Below are positions 8,470 to 18,303 of a stretch of 64,000 bases of DNA, piece by piece (position 1 is the first letter of the stretch; every line of letters starts with the position of its first letter). The notes below the pieces were generated by a model. That model ran no database searches. It was not told the origin of the DNA and saw nothing but the letters and a program-made list of their open reading frames with translations. The position numbers and the translations under genes are program-made. This DNA is from Bisbaumannia pacifica. GTDB taxonomy: Bacteria > Pseudomonadota > Gammaproteobacteria > Pseudomonadales > Halomonadaceae. Location of the stretch: assembly GCF_007989625.1 (NCBI RefSeq), contig NZ_BJUK01000001.1:96213-160212 (forward strand), read 5' to 3'.

Positions 8470-8965
8470 GGCCTCTCTCGCCACCGCCCTGGACTACTAC
8501 CGTCCCCCCGCCGCCGATGCCCTGGGGCTGATCCGCATCCGCGCCGATGCCACCGGCATCACCGAGATCGGCTTCACCCTGGACGAGGACGCCCCGCCCT
8601 GCCCCAATGAGCTGACCGAGCGGGCCAGGGCCCAGCTTGACGAGTACTTCGCCGGCACCCGCCGGGCCTTCGACCTGCCGCTGGCCCCCATCGGCACCGA
8701 CTTCCAGCGCCGGGTCTGGGCGGCGCTGGCCACCATTCCCTTCGGCGAGACTCGCTGCTACGCGGAGATCGCCGAGCAGCTGCGCTGCAAGGGCGGCCAG
8801 CGCGCCGTGGGCGCCGCCAACGGTCGGAACCCCATCGCCATCGTGGTGCCCTGCCACCGGGTGATCGGCAGCGACGGCCGCCTCACCGGCTACGCCGGCG
8901 GCCTGGGTCGCAAGCAGTGGCTGCTGGCCCATGAGGCCGGTGAAGTGCCTTTCCTGCTCGAGTGA
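8459..8965 (+). CDS. ogt: Methylated-DNA--protein-cysteine S-methyltransferase
   Basis: 168 residues. Repairs O6-methylguanine and O4-methylthymine by suicidal transfer of the methyl group to cysteine. Active-site motif [13 protein letters not shown] with C132, the preceding GAANGRNP helix-turn-helix segment, and [16 protein letters not shown] at the C-terminus. It overlaps the Ada/AlkA fusion by 11 bp, so the two alkylation-repair activities are translationally coupled. The stop lies 5 bp from the end of the convergent chemoreceptor gene. Confidence 0.95.
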   Translation: MTAKASLATALDYYRPPAADALGLIRIRADATGITEIGFTLDEDAPPCPNELTERARAQLDEYFAGTRRAFDLPLAPIGTDFQRRVWAALATIPFGETRCYAEIAEQLRCKGGQRAVGAANGRNPIAIVVPCHRVIGSDGRLTGYAGGLGRKQWLLAHEAGEVPFLLE

Positions 8966-8970
8966 GCCGC

Positions 8971-10662
8971 CTAGAAGGCCTCCCACTCGGGTTCCCGGGT
9001 CGCCGCCGAGGAGGCGACACGGGGCAGGGAGGCGCTTGCCGCCCGAGGCGCCGCCGCGGCTAGCCTCGCCTCGGGGGCCACCGCCCCGTCCAGGTCGCCA
9101 TCCCCCATGCGGAAGCCGCTGACCGCGGCGGTCAACAGCTCGGCCTCGGCGCCCAGCGACGAGGCGGCGGCCGCCGACTGCTCGACCAGGGCGGCATTCT
9201 GCTGAGTCACCCGGTCCATCTGGTTCACCGCGACGCTGACCTGCTCGACGGCCTGGGCCTGCTCTTCCGAGGCGGCATTGATATCGGTCATCAGCTCGGA
9301 GACCCGGCGCACGCTGGTCACCACCTGCTCCATGGCCTCACCGGCCTGCTTGACCAGGGTGCTGCCCTCCTTGACCAGGTCGCCATCGAGGGTAACCAGC
9401 GATTGGATCTCCTTGGCGGCCGCGGCGCAGCGCTGAGCCAGGTTACGCACTTCGCCGGCGACGACGGCAAAGCCGCGCCCTTGCTCACCGGCCCGCGCGG
9501 CCTCCACCGAGGCATTGAGGGCGAGGATGTTGGTCTGGAAGGCGATGCCGTCGATGACCGAGATGATGCTGCCGATCTTGTCGGCACTCGCCTCGAGCTC
9601 CTGCATCTTGCCGGTGGCACCTTGGGTCAAGGCGCCGCCATTATCGGCCAGCTCCCGGGCGTGGCGTGCCAGCTCGTTGGCCTGGCGAGTGGTATCGGCA
9701 TTCTGCTTCACCGTCGAGGCCACCTGCTCCATGCTGGCGGCGGTCTCCTGCAGGCTGGCGGCCTGCTCTTCGGTACGCTGGGACAGGTCATGGTTACCGG
9801 AAGCGACCTCGCCGGCGGCGGCGTGAATGGCCCGCGCGGACGACTGGATACGCGCCACCAGCGCACGCTGCTGGGCCTGGGTATCATCGAGCGCCTTGAG
9901 GGCGAGCCCCAGCTCGTCCTGCCTGCCGATCTCGATGGCATTGTTCAGGTTGCCGGCGGCAATGGCATGAAAGTAGTCGGTCATGCGCGCCAGGGGCCGG
10001 GCGATGGCACGAATCAACAGCCAGCCCCCCAGGCTGGCGATCACCAGGGCCAAAGCGAGCAGGGCCGCCGTCAGGTAACGCATCATGTCGGATGTCGACT
10101 GGGCCGCGGCATGCTCTTGTTGCGCCACCTCCCCCTGCAGGGCGATCAGTTCCTGCAGGGTCCGGTTGGCGGCCATGAAGGCAGGGCGCACCGCCTCGAT
10201 CATGTGCGCCGTGGCGCGCTCGATCTCACCGGCCTCCATCATGGCGATGGTCGGCTCGACCCCCTCGCGCACGAAAGCCCCTCGCTGATCGGCATAGCGC
10301 TGGGCCAGGGTGGCCTCACGGGGGGTCAGGTAGCTCGCCATATAGCTCTCCCAGACCCGCTCCATGGTGTCGAGGTTGTCTTGCACCCCTTCCAGGTAAG
10401 GCCGTCGGTTGGCACGAGCGGTGGCTGGGTCGGCGCTCCCCTCATGGGTCAGGCTGACCTGGTTGAGCTCGATGATGGCATCGCGCATCAGCTCATCGAT
10501 ACGAGCCAGCTGCTGAACCGGAATCATGCGGTCCTCGTAGATGGTCTTGGTGGCCCGGTCCATGGCGGTCATGCCGCGGATGCCCAGGCCTCCGACGATG
10601 GCGATAGAGGCGATCAGCAAGCCGATCAATAACGTCAGGCGGGCTTTGATGGTGAGGTTCAT
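8971..10662 (-). CDS. Methyl-accepting chemotaxis protein (Tar/Tsr-like)
   Basis: 563 residues from the ATG at 10662 (AAGGA 8 bases upstream). TM1 about 8-30, periplasmic four-helix-bundle ligand domain about 31-190, TM2 about 196-219, HAMP about 220-270, then the coiled-coil signalling domain with the hallmark hairpin tip ([19 protein letters not shown], then [20 protein letters not shown]). The protein ends EWEAF, close to the NWETF pentapeptide that tethers CheR/CheB in high-abundance receptors. The ligand is unknown; the domain resembles Tar/Tsr-type receptors. No che genes are nearby. Confidence 0.94.
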   Translation of the reverse strand: MNLTIKARLTLLIGLLIASIAIVGGLGIRGMTAMDRATKTIYEDRMIPVQQLARIDELMRDAIIELNQVSLTHEGSADPATARANRRPYLEGVQDNLDTMERVWESYMASYLTPREATLAQRYADQRGAFVREGVEPTIAMMEAGEIERATAHMIEAVRPAFMAANRTLQELIALQGEVAQQEHAAAQSTSDMMRYLTAALLALALVIASLGGWLLIRAIARPLARMTDYFHAIAAGNLNNAIEIGRQDELGLALKALDDTQAQQRALVARIQSSARAIHAAAGEVASGNHDLSQRTEEQAASLQETAASMEQVASTVKQNADTTRQANELARHARELADNGGALTQGATGKMQELEASADKIGSIISVIDGIAFQTNILALNASVEAARAGEQGRGFAVVAGEVRNLAQRCAAAAKEIQSLVTLDGDLVKEGSTLVKQAGEAMEQVVTSVRRVSELMTDINAASEEQAQAVEQVSVAVNQMDRVTQQNAALVEQSAAAASSLGAEAELLTAAVSGFRMGDGDLDGAVAPEARLAAAAPRAASASLPRVASSAATREPEWEAF

Positions 10663-10879
10663 CCAGGGATTCCTTGGCGGGAGTGGGAGGGAGTCGGGCA
10701 CATCGCCATGACGGTGGCGCTCCGGGCCGATTTTAATTATGCAAAACTTATACAAATAAATCATCCGCGTAAACAAATTCTTATCACCGCCGTGAACGAG
10801 GCCGTCGGCCCGCGGGCTAACTCCCGCCCTTCTGCTGTGGCACCATAAGTCACCCCGGCCCATCGCGAAGGAAGCGCCC

Positions 10880-13800
10880 ATGTCCCCGGCCGTCGCCACG
10901 ACCGCCCTCTCCCCCGGCTTTATGGTGATCCACGGCAACCGCCTGGAGGCCCTGCGCCACCTGGCGGTGGAGTGGATGACCCGCCACCCCCTCGGCCCGC
11001 TGGAGAACGAGACCATCCTGGTGCAGAGCAACGGCATCGGTCAGTGGCTCAAGCTGGCGCTCGCCGAGGACGCCCCCCAGGGCGGCGCCGGCATCGCCGC
11101 CGCACTCGACGTGACCCTGCCGGCGCGCTTCCTGTGGCAGGCCTATCGCAGCGTGCTGAACCATGTCAGCGGCGACCCGGAGGCGGTGCCCGCCACCTCG
11201 CCCCTGGACAAGTCGCGGCTGGTGTGGCGGCTGCTGCGCCTGCTGCCGGGGCTGCTGGGCCGGCCCAGCTTCGCGCCCCTGGCGCGTTTCCTGGCCGACG
11301 ATGCCGACCTGCGCAAGCACCACCAACTGGCCGAGCGCCTGGCCGACCTCTTCGACCAGTACCAGGTCTACCGGGCCGACTGGCTGGACGCCTGGGCAGC
11401 GGGCGAGGACGTGCGCATCTCGGCCCGCGGCGAGGCGCGCCCCCTGGAGGAGGCCCAGCGCTGGCAGCCGGAGCTGTGGCGGGCGCTATGCGCCGACGTG
11501 GCGGCCGCCCATGGCAGCGCCGGCATCGACTCCAGCCGCGCCCGGGTGCACCGGCGCTTTCTCGCCGCCGCCGAATCACTGACTCCCAGCCATCGCCCCC
11601 CCGGACTGCCGCGCCGGGTAGTGGTCTTCGGTATCTCCTCCTTGCCCCAGCAGACCCTGGAGGCCCTGGCCGCCATCGCCCGGGTCAGCCAGGTGCTGCT
11701 CTGCGTGCACAACCCCTGCGAGCACTACTGGGCCGATATCATCGAACACAAGGAGCTGCTGCGGGCGGCGCGAAGGCGCCAAGCGCGCAAGCCGGGCATG
11801 CCGGAGCGCCTCGACGTGCTCGGCGATGGCGACGGCGAGGCCGCCCTGCACCTGCACGCCCAGCCGCTGCTGGCGGCCTGGGGCAAACAGGGCCGCGACT
11901 ACCTGCGCCTGCTCGACGAACACGACGACGCCGGCAGCTATCAAGGGCTCTTCGAGGGCGAGGCGCTGCGCATCGACCTCTTCGAGCCCTGCGTGCCCGA
12001 CGACACCCCGGGCCTGCTGCTGCACCAGCTGCAGGACGATATCCGCGCCCTGCGCCCGCTGGCCGAGAGCCGCGACACCTGGCCGGCGCTGGACCCGGCC
12101 GAGGACGACTCGATCGTCTTCCACGTCGCCCACGGTCCCCAACGGGAGGTGGAGATCCTCCACGACCAGCTACTGGCCGCCTTCGCCGCCGACCCCGGGC
12201 TCAGGCCCCGGGACATCATCGTGATGGTGCCGGAGATCGACCACTACGCCCCGCATATCCAGGCGGTTTTCGGCCAGTACCCGCCGGACGACCCGCGACA
12301 TATCCCCTTCACCCTCTCCGACCAGGCCGACCGCCACCGCCTGCCGCTGATGGTGGCCCTGGAGAAGCTGCTGCGCCTGCCGGAGCTGCGCTTCTCGGTG
12401 AGCGACCTGCTCGACCTGCTGGAGGTACCGGCGCTGCGGGCCCGCTTCGGCCTCGACGAGGCGGACCTGCCGACCCTCGCCCGCTGGATCGAGGGCGCCG
12501 GCATCCGCTGGGGACTCGACGCCCGCCAGCGCGGCAGCCTCGACCTGCCCGAGGGGCTGACCCAGAACACCTGGGCCTTCGGCCTGCGCCGGCTGCTGCT
12601 CGGCTATGCGGTGGGCAACGGCGGTGGCGCCTGGCAGGGCATCGAGCCCTACGACGATATCGGCGGCCTGGAGGCGGGCCTCGCCGGCCCCTTGGCGCAG
12701 TTGCTGGAGACCCTGGAGGCCCAGTGGCAGCGGCTGCGCCAGGCCCAGGACGCGGACGCCTGGGTGGCGGCGCTGCGCGAGCTGCTGGAGGCCTGCTTCT
12801 CGGCCTCCGAGGCCGCCGACAGCCTGATGCTGGCGCGCCTGGAGCAGGGCCTGCAGACCTTCCAGGAGAGCGCCCGGGAGGCGGGGCTGACCCGGGAGCT
12901 TCCGCTCTCGGTGGTGCGCGAGCACTGGCTGGGACAGATCGACGAGCACAGCCTCTCCCAGCGCTTCCTGGCCGGGGCGGTCAACTTCGCCACCCTGATG
13001 CCGATGCGCGCCATCCCCTTCCAGCGGGTGTGTCTGCTGGGCATGAACGACGGCGACTACCCGCGCAGCCAGCCGCCGCTGGATATCGACCTGATGCACG
13101 GCGACTACCGCCCCGGCGACCGCTCGCGCCGCGAGGACGACCGCTACCTCTTCCTGGAGGCGTTGCTCTCGGCGCGGCGCCAGCTCTATATCAGTTGGGT
13201 GGGGCGCAGCATCGTCGATAACGCCGAGAAGCCCCCCTCGGTGCTGGTGGGCCAGCTACGCGACCACCTGGCCGCGGGTTGGCAGACCGAGCACGGCGAC
13301 GACCCGCTCCCCGCCCTGACCACCGAGCATCCGCTGCAGCCCTTCAGCCGCGACTACTTCCCCACCCCGGCGCAGCAGGCGGCCCGGGACACCTCGGCGC
13401 GGCGTCGCTTTACCTATGCCCATGAATGGCGGGATATGCATAACGAGGCGATTCCCACGGCGGACACCCAGGCCCTGGGCGACTTCGCGCAGGACAATCC
13501 GCTCACCCTGGCCCAGCTCGGCAGTTTCCTGCGCGATCCGGCCAAGGCCTTCTTCAATACCCGCCTGCGGGTCTTCCTGGAGCGGGAGGAACTGACCCGC
13601 CTCGACCAGGAGCCCTTCGCCCTCGACGGCCTGACCCACTGGCAGCTGCAGGACGCCCTGATCCAGGCCCAGCGCCGCGCCGTGGATGCCGGCCAGCCGC
13701 GCATCGCGGCATTGGACGAGGCCCTGCAGCGCCTGGAGGGCCAGGGGGTGCTGGCCATGGGCGCCTTCGCCGAACGCATGCGCGAGAGCCTCACCGAGCC

Positions 13801-14515
13801 CATGGAGGCGCTGTTCGCCGAGTACGCCGAGCTGATCGACGCCTGGCCCTACCCGGTGGAGGAGCCCGAGCCGATGCGCCTGGCGCTGCCCACCCGCACC
13901 ACCCCGCCCCTGGAGGACTGGCTCGATCAGCTGCGCCTGAACGACGCAGGCGAGCGCTGTCGCCTGCTGCTGACCAGCAGCAGCCTGATCAAGCAGAAGA
14001 AGTACCGCTGGGCCCAGCTGGTGCGCCCCTGGGTGGCCCACCTGGCCGGCAACCTGGAGGCGCCCCTGACCACCCGGCTGCTCTCCAAGGCCGGCAGCGT
14101 GACCCTGCCCCCCGTGGAGGCCACGGTTGCCCGGCAACGCCTCGCCGAGCTGATCGACGCCTGGCAGGCGGGTATGCGCGAGCCCCTGCCGCTGGCCTGC
14201 GATACCGCCTTCGCCTGGCTGGCCAAGGTCGACCGGCACGACGGCTCGGCCGCCAACAACGGCCCCGACAGCGATGCCTGGCAGCAGGCGAAGAAGGCCT
14301 ACGAGGGCGACGCCTTCAGCGGCGGCGAAGTGGACCGCAACGCCTACCTCGCCCACCGCTGGCCCGACTTCACCGCCCTGATGGCCGCCGCCCCGGCCGA
14401 TAAGGAAGAGCGGCCCGACGTCGCCAGGCTGGATTTCCCCACACTGGCCGAACGGCTGCTGGCCCCGCTCTATCTCGCCATCAAAGGGGATAAAAAGGAA
14501 GGAGACGGGAAATGA
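10880..14515 (+). CDS. recC: Exodeoxyribonuclease V subunit gamma RecC
   Basis: 1211 residues, close to E. coli RecC (1122). RecC is the inactivated-helicase subunit that splits the duplex and scans for Chi within RecBCD. The N-terminus ([19 protein letters not shown], then [20 protein letters not shown]) and the central [20 protein letters not shown] motif are characteristic. AAGGAAG precedes the ATG by 6 bases. It overlaps recB by 4 bp. Unlike enterobacteria there is no ptrA between recC and recB. Confidence 0.97.
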   Translation: MSPAVATTALSPGFMVIHGNRLEALRHLAVEWMTRHPLGPLENETILVQSNGIGQWLKLALAEDAPQGGAGIAAALDVTLPARFLWQAYRSVLNHVSGDPEAVPATSPLDKSRLVWRLLRLLPGLLGRPSFAPLARFLADDADLRKHHQLAERLADLFDQYQVYRADWLDAWAAGEDVRISARGEARPLEEAQRWQPELWRALCADVAAAHGSAGIDSSRARVHRRFLAAAESLTPSHRPPGLPRRVVVFGISSLPQQTLEALAAIARVSQVLLCVHNPCEHYWADIIEHKELLRAARRRQARKPGMPERLDVLGDGDGEAALHLHAQPLLAAWGKQGRDYLRLLDEHDDAGSYQGLFEGEALRIDLFEPCVPDDTPGLLLHQLQDDIRALRPLAESRDTWPALDPAEDDSIVFHVAHGPQREVEILHDQLLAAFAADPGLRPRDIIVMVPEIDHYAPHIQAVFGQYPPDDPRHIPFTLSDQADRHRLPLMVALEKLLRLPELRFSVSDLLDLLEVPALRARFGLDEADLPTLARWIEGAGIRWGLDARQRGSLDLPEGLTQNTWAFGLRRLLLGYAVGNGGGAWQGIEPYDDIGGLEAGLAGPLAQLLETLEAQWQRLRQAQDADAWVAALRELLEACFSASEAADSLMLARLEQGLQTFQESAREAGLTRELPLSVVREHWLGQIDEHSLSQRFLAGAVNFATLMPMRAIPFQRVCLLGMNDGDYPRSQPPLDIDLMHGDYRPGDRSRREDDRYLFLEALLSARRQLYISWVGRSIVDNAEKPPSVLVGQLRDHLAAGWQTEHGDDPLPALTTEHPLQPFSRDYFPTPAQQAARDTSARRRFTYAHEWRDMHNEAIPTADTQALGDFAQDNPLTLAQLGSFLRDPAKAFFNTRLRVFLEREELTRLDQEPFALDGLTHWQLQDALIQAQRRAVDAGQPRIAALDEALQRLEGQGVLAMGAFAERMRESLTEPMEALFAEYAELIDAWPYPVEEPEPMRLALPTRTTPPLEDWLDQLRLNDAGERCRLLLTSSSLIKQKKYRWAQLVRPWVAHLAGNLEAPLTTRLLSKAGSVTLPPVEATVARQRLAELIDAWQAGMREPLPLACDTAFAWLAKVDRHDGSAANNGPDSDAWQQAKKAYEGDAFSGGEVDRNAYLAHRWPDFTALMAAAPADKEERPDVARLDFPTLAERLLAPLYLAIKGDKKEGDGK

Positions 14516-17500
14516 GTGATGTCACCCAGCTCGACCCCTTGACGTTTCCCTTGAACGGCAGCCGCCTGATCGAGGCCAGCGCCGGCACCGGCAAGACCTT
14601 TACCATCGCCCTGCTCTATGTGCGCCTGGTGCTGGGCGCCCGTCACGCCGAGGACGCGGCCGCCTTCCCCCGCGCCCTGACCCCGCCGGAGATCCTGGTG
14701 GTGACCTTTACCAACGCCGCCACCCAGGAGCTGCGCGAGCGGATTCGCGCCCGCCTGGTCGAGGCCGCCGAGGTCTTTCTGCAGGCGCGCTCTCTACAGG
14801 CGCCCGAGGCCACGCCCGAGCTCGACCCGCTGCTGCTGACCCTGCGCGACCAGTACGACCCGGCGGCCTGGCCGGCCTGCGCCCGGCGCCTGCAGCTGGC
14901 CGCCGAGTGGATGGACGAGGCCGCCGTCTCCACCATCCATAGCTGGTGCTACCGCATGCTGCGCGAGCACGCCTTCGACAGCGGCAGCCTCTTCTCCCTG
15001 GAGCTGACCACCGACCAGGGCGAGCTCGAGCAGGAGGTGGTGCGCGACTACTGGCGCAGCTTCTACTACCCGCTGGACGCCGAGGCCCTGGCCGAGATCA
15101 CCCGCTACTGGGAGGCCCCCACCGAGGGTCGCTCCTCCCTCTACGCCGCCGTGCGCCCGTTGCTGCCCGAATGTGATGCCCTCGACCACCAGGCCCCGCC
15201 CCCCGCCGAGACCCTGGCCGCGGCCCGGACGGAGCGCGAGGCGCGCCTCGCCGAGCTCAAGGCGCCCTGGCGCGCCTGGCTGGACGAGTTGGGCCCGGCC
15301 CTGGAGGAGGCCGCCAAGCGCAAGGCCTTCAAGGGCCAGAGCTTCAATGCCAAGAGCCGCGCCAGCTGGCTGGGGGCCCTGCGCGACTGGTGCGAGGGCG
15401 AGGCGAGTCGCCCGGCGCTGACCGCCGCCGCCTGGAAGCGCCTGACCCCGGAAGGCATGGCGGAGATCTGGAAGGAGGGCACGCCCCCGCTGCCGGCGGC
15501 CTGGGAGGCCCTGGCCGAGCTGCCCGCGGCCCTGGACGCCCTGCCCGAGCCCCATGCCGATCTCTTGATTCACGCCGTGCGGTGGTGCCGGGCGCGGCTC
15601 GCCCGCGAGCAGGAGCGCCGCGCCGAGATGGGCCCCAACGACCTGCTGACGCATCTCGACCGGGCGCTGGCCAGCCCCAGTGCCGAGGCCCTGGCCGAGC
15701 GCATTCGCCAGCAGTTCCCGGTGGCCCTGGTGGACGAATTCCAGGACACCGACCCGGTGCAGTACCGCATCTTCGACCGGGTCTACCGCCTGGCCGAGAA
15801 TGCGCCGGAGACCGGCGTCTTCCTGATCGGCGACCCCAAGCAGGCGATCTACGCCTTCCGTGGCGCCGATATCTACACCTACCTCCAGGCCCGCCGCGAC
15901 ACCGCCGGCCGCCACGTCACCCTGGGCACCAACTACCGCTCCGGCGCCGCCATGGTGGCCGCAGTCAACCGCTGCTTCGAATTCGCCGAGGCCCACCCCG
16001 CCGGCGCCTTCCTATTCAAGGCAAGCGATGGCAACAACCCCGTTCCTTTCACCGCGGTCAAGGCCAAGGGCCGCAAGGACTCACTCACCGTCGATGGCCG
16101 ACCCCAGCCGGCCATGACCCTCTGGCAGCTGGACAGCGACGAGCCCCTCGGCAAGGGCGCCTATCTGGGCGAGATGGCCGAGCGTTGCGCGTCACAGATG
16201 GTCGCCCTGCTGGAGCGGGGCCGGCGCGGCGCGGCGGGCTTCGCTGATGGCGAGAGCGTCACGCCGCTGGCCCCCTCGGACATGGCGGTACTGGTCAACG
16301 GCATCAATGAGGCCCGGGAGATCCGCCGCGCCCTGGCCCGCCGCGGGGTCAAGAGCGTCTACCTTTCCGACAAGGACAAGGTCTTCGCCTCGCCCATGGC
16401 CGGGGAGCTCGAGGCCTGGCTGCGCGCCTGCGCCGACCCGGACGACGAGCGCCTGCTGCGCGCCGCCCTGGCCACCCCCGGCCTGGGCCTGGACCTCGCC
16501 GCCCTCGACCGCTTGCAGCAGGACGAGCTGGCCTGGGAATCCCGAGTGCTGCAGTTCCGCGACTACCGCCGCCTGTGGCAGCGCCAGGGGGTGCTGCCGC
16601 TGCTGCGCCGGCTGATGAACGACTTCGAGGTGCCCGGCCGGCTGCTGGCCGGTGGGCCGTCCAGCGAGGGTGAGCGCTGGCTTACCGACTTACTGCATCT
16701 CGGCGAGCTGCTGCAGCATGCCAGCCAGGAGCTCGACGGCGAGCATGCGCTGATTCGCTTTTTGGCCGAGGCCATCGCCGAGCCGGACGACCAGGGCGAG
16801 GCCCATAAGCTGCGCCTGGAGAGCGACGCCGACCTGGTGCAGGTAATCACCATCCACAAGTCCAAGGGCCTGGAGTACCCGCTGGTGTTCCTGCCCTTTA
16901 TCGGCAACCACCGCGCCACCAAGGCCGACGACTCGCCGCTGCGCTGGCACGATGCCGAGGGCCGGCTGCGCCTGAGCCTTTCCGCCGACGAGACGACACT
17001 CGCCATCGCCGACCGGGAGCGCCTGGGCGAAGACCTGCGCAAGCTCTATGTGGCCCTGACCCGGGCCCGCCACGCCACCTGGCTGGGGGTCGCCCCTCTC
17101 AAGGGGCTGGAGGCCAGCGCGCTGGGCCAGCTACTAAGCAATGGCGAGGTGCTGACCCCGGAGAACCTCGGCGCGGCCCTGGCCGCCCTCAAGGGCGAGG
17201 AGGAGGCCATCGTCATCGAGCCGGCGCCGCCGGCCACCGCCGAGTGCGTTACCCCGGCCCAGGGCGAAGGCGAACTGGGCGAAGCACGGGTGCCCACGCG
17301 ACCGGCCCGGGAACACTGGTGGATCGCCAGCTACTCGGCGCTGCGCACCGGCGGCGCCATCCTCGAGCCCGGCCCCGCCGCGACGCAGAGCGGCGCCCCA
17401 GTAACCACTGACTTACCGCCCAAGGCAGATAAAACGGCGCCTCTGCCCGAGCCCACCACCCCATTGGAGGCCACCGCCTTCGAGGTAATGGACGAGCCCC

Positions 17501-18303
17501 GCGACAGCGCCGCGACGCAGCCCCCCCAGGCCCATCGCCTGCACCGCTTCCCCCGCGGCCCCGGCCCCGGCACCTTCCTGCATGGCCTGCTGGAGTGGGC
17601 CGGCGAGCAGGGCTTCGGCCACGCCGTCCGGGACGCCGCCCTGCGCGAGGACATGCTAGCCCGGCGCACCCAGTTGCGTGGCTGGGGCGCCTGGCTGGCA
17701 CCGCTCAACGGCTGGCTGGGGGAACTGCTGACCACGCCGCTGCCGCTGCCCGAGGCACCGCCGTTGCGCCTCGAGGAACTGGTCAGCTACCAGGTGGAGA
17801 TGGAGTTCTGGTTCGCCGCCCACCGGGTCGCCACCCCGGCGCTGGACCGCCAGGTCAGCGCTTACACCCTGGCCGGGGCCCCGCGCCCGGCGCTGGACGC
17901 CGACACCTTGAACGGCATGCTCAAGGGCTTTATCGACCTGGTGTTCGAGCGCGACGGACGCTATTACGTGCTCGACTGGAAGTCCAACCACCTGGGGCCG
18001 GACGACGACGCCTACACCCAGGCGGCCATGCGCGAGGCCATGGCCGACAAGCGCTACGACCTGCAGGCCGCCCTCTACCTGCTGGCCCTGCACCGGCTGC
18101 TCAAGTCGCGCCTGCCGGACTACGACTACGACCGCCATATCGGCGGCTCGCTGACCGTCTTCCTGCGCGGCATCGGCCCCGCCACCGCCACCCAGGGCCA
18201 CGGCCTCTACGCCGAGCGCCCGCCCCGCGCCCTGATCGACGGCCTGGACGCCCTGTTTCGCGGCGAGTCGGCGCCCACTCACGCCACGGGGGCCTCCGCA
18301 TGA
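14512..18303 (+). CDS. recB: Exodeoxyribonuclease V subunit beta RecB
   Basis: 1263 residues. A 3'-5' SF1 helicase plus nuclease that processes double-strand breaks. Walker A at residues 22-29 (ASAGTGKT), DEFQDTDPVQY motif II and an UvrD-like C-terminal helicase segment (VQVITIHKSKGLEYPLVFLP). The C-terminal RecB nuclease core is GFIDLVFERDGRYYVLDWKS near residue 1140, with both metal Asp residues and Lys. A Pro/Ala-rich linker (about 960-1010) joins helicase and nuclease. 4-bp overlaps join it to recC and recD. Confidence 0.97.
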   Translation: MSDVTQLDPLTFPLNGSRLIEASAGTGKTFTIALLYVRLVLGARHAEDAAAFPRALTPPEILVVTFTNAATQELRERIRARLVEAAEVFLQARSLQAPEATPELDPLLLTLRDQYDPAAWPACARRLQLAAEWMDEAAVSTIHSWCYRMLREHAFDSGSLFSLELTTDQGELEQEVVRDYWRSFYYPLDAEALAEITRYWEAPTEGRSSLYAAVRPLLPECDALDHQAPPPAETLAAARTEREARLAELKAPWRAWLDELGPALEEAAKRKAFKGQSFNAKSRASWLGALRDWCEGEASRPALTAAAWKRLTPEGMAEIWKEGTPPLPAAWEALAELPAALDALPEPHADLLIHAVRWCRARLAREQERRAEMGPNDLLTHLDRALASPSAEALAERIRQQFPVALVDEFQDTDPVQYRIFDRVYRLAENAPETGVFLIGDPKQAIYAFRGADIYTYLQARRDTAGRHVTLGTNYRSGAAMVAAVNRCFEFAEAHPAGAFLFKASDGNNPVPFTAVKAKGRKDSLTVDGRPQPAMTLWQLDSDEPLGKGAYLGEMAERCASQMVALLERGRRGAAGFADGESVTPLAPSDMAVLVNGINEAREIRRALARRGVKSVYLSDKDKVFASPMAGELEAWLRACADPDDERLLRAALATPGLGLDLAALDRLQQDELAWESRVLQFRDYRRLWQRQGVLPLLRRLMNDFEVPGRLLAGGPSSEGERWLTDLLHLGELLQHASQELDGEHALIRFLAEAIAEPDDQGEAHKLRLESDADLVQVITIHKSKGLEYPLVFLPFIGNHRATKADDSPLRWHDAEGRLRLSLSADETTLAIADRERLGEDLRKLYVALTRARHATWLGVAPLKGLEASALGQLLSNGEVLTPENLGAALAALKGEEEAIVIEPAPPATAECVTPAQGEGELGEARVPTRPAREHWWIASYSALRTGGAILEPGPAATQSGAPVTTDLPPKADKTAPLPEPTTPLEATAFEVMDEPRDSAATQPPQAHRLHRFPRGPGPGTFLHGLLEWAGEQGFGHAVRDAALREDMLARRTQLRGWGAWLAPLNGWLGELLTTPLPLPEAPPLRLEELVSYQVEMEFWFAAHRVATPALDRQVSAYTLAGAPRPALDADTLNGMLKGFIDLVFERDGRYYVLDWKSNHLGPDDDAYTQAAMREAMADKRYDLQAALYLLALHRLLKSRLPDYDYDRHIGGSLTVFLRGIGPATATQGHGLYAERPPRALIDGLDALFRGESAPTHATGASA

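Noticed and set aside
10972..13221. 749-codon frame inside recC in another frame
   Set aside because: Pro/Arg/Ala-rich +1 shadow of recC.
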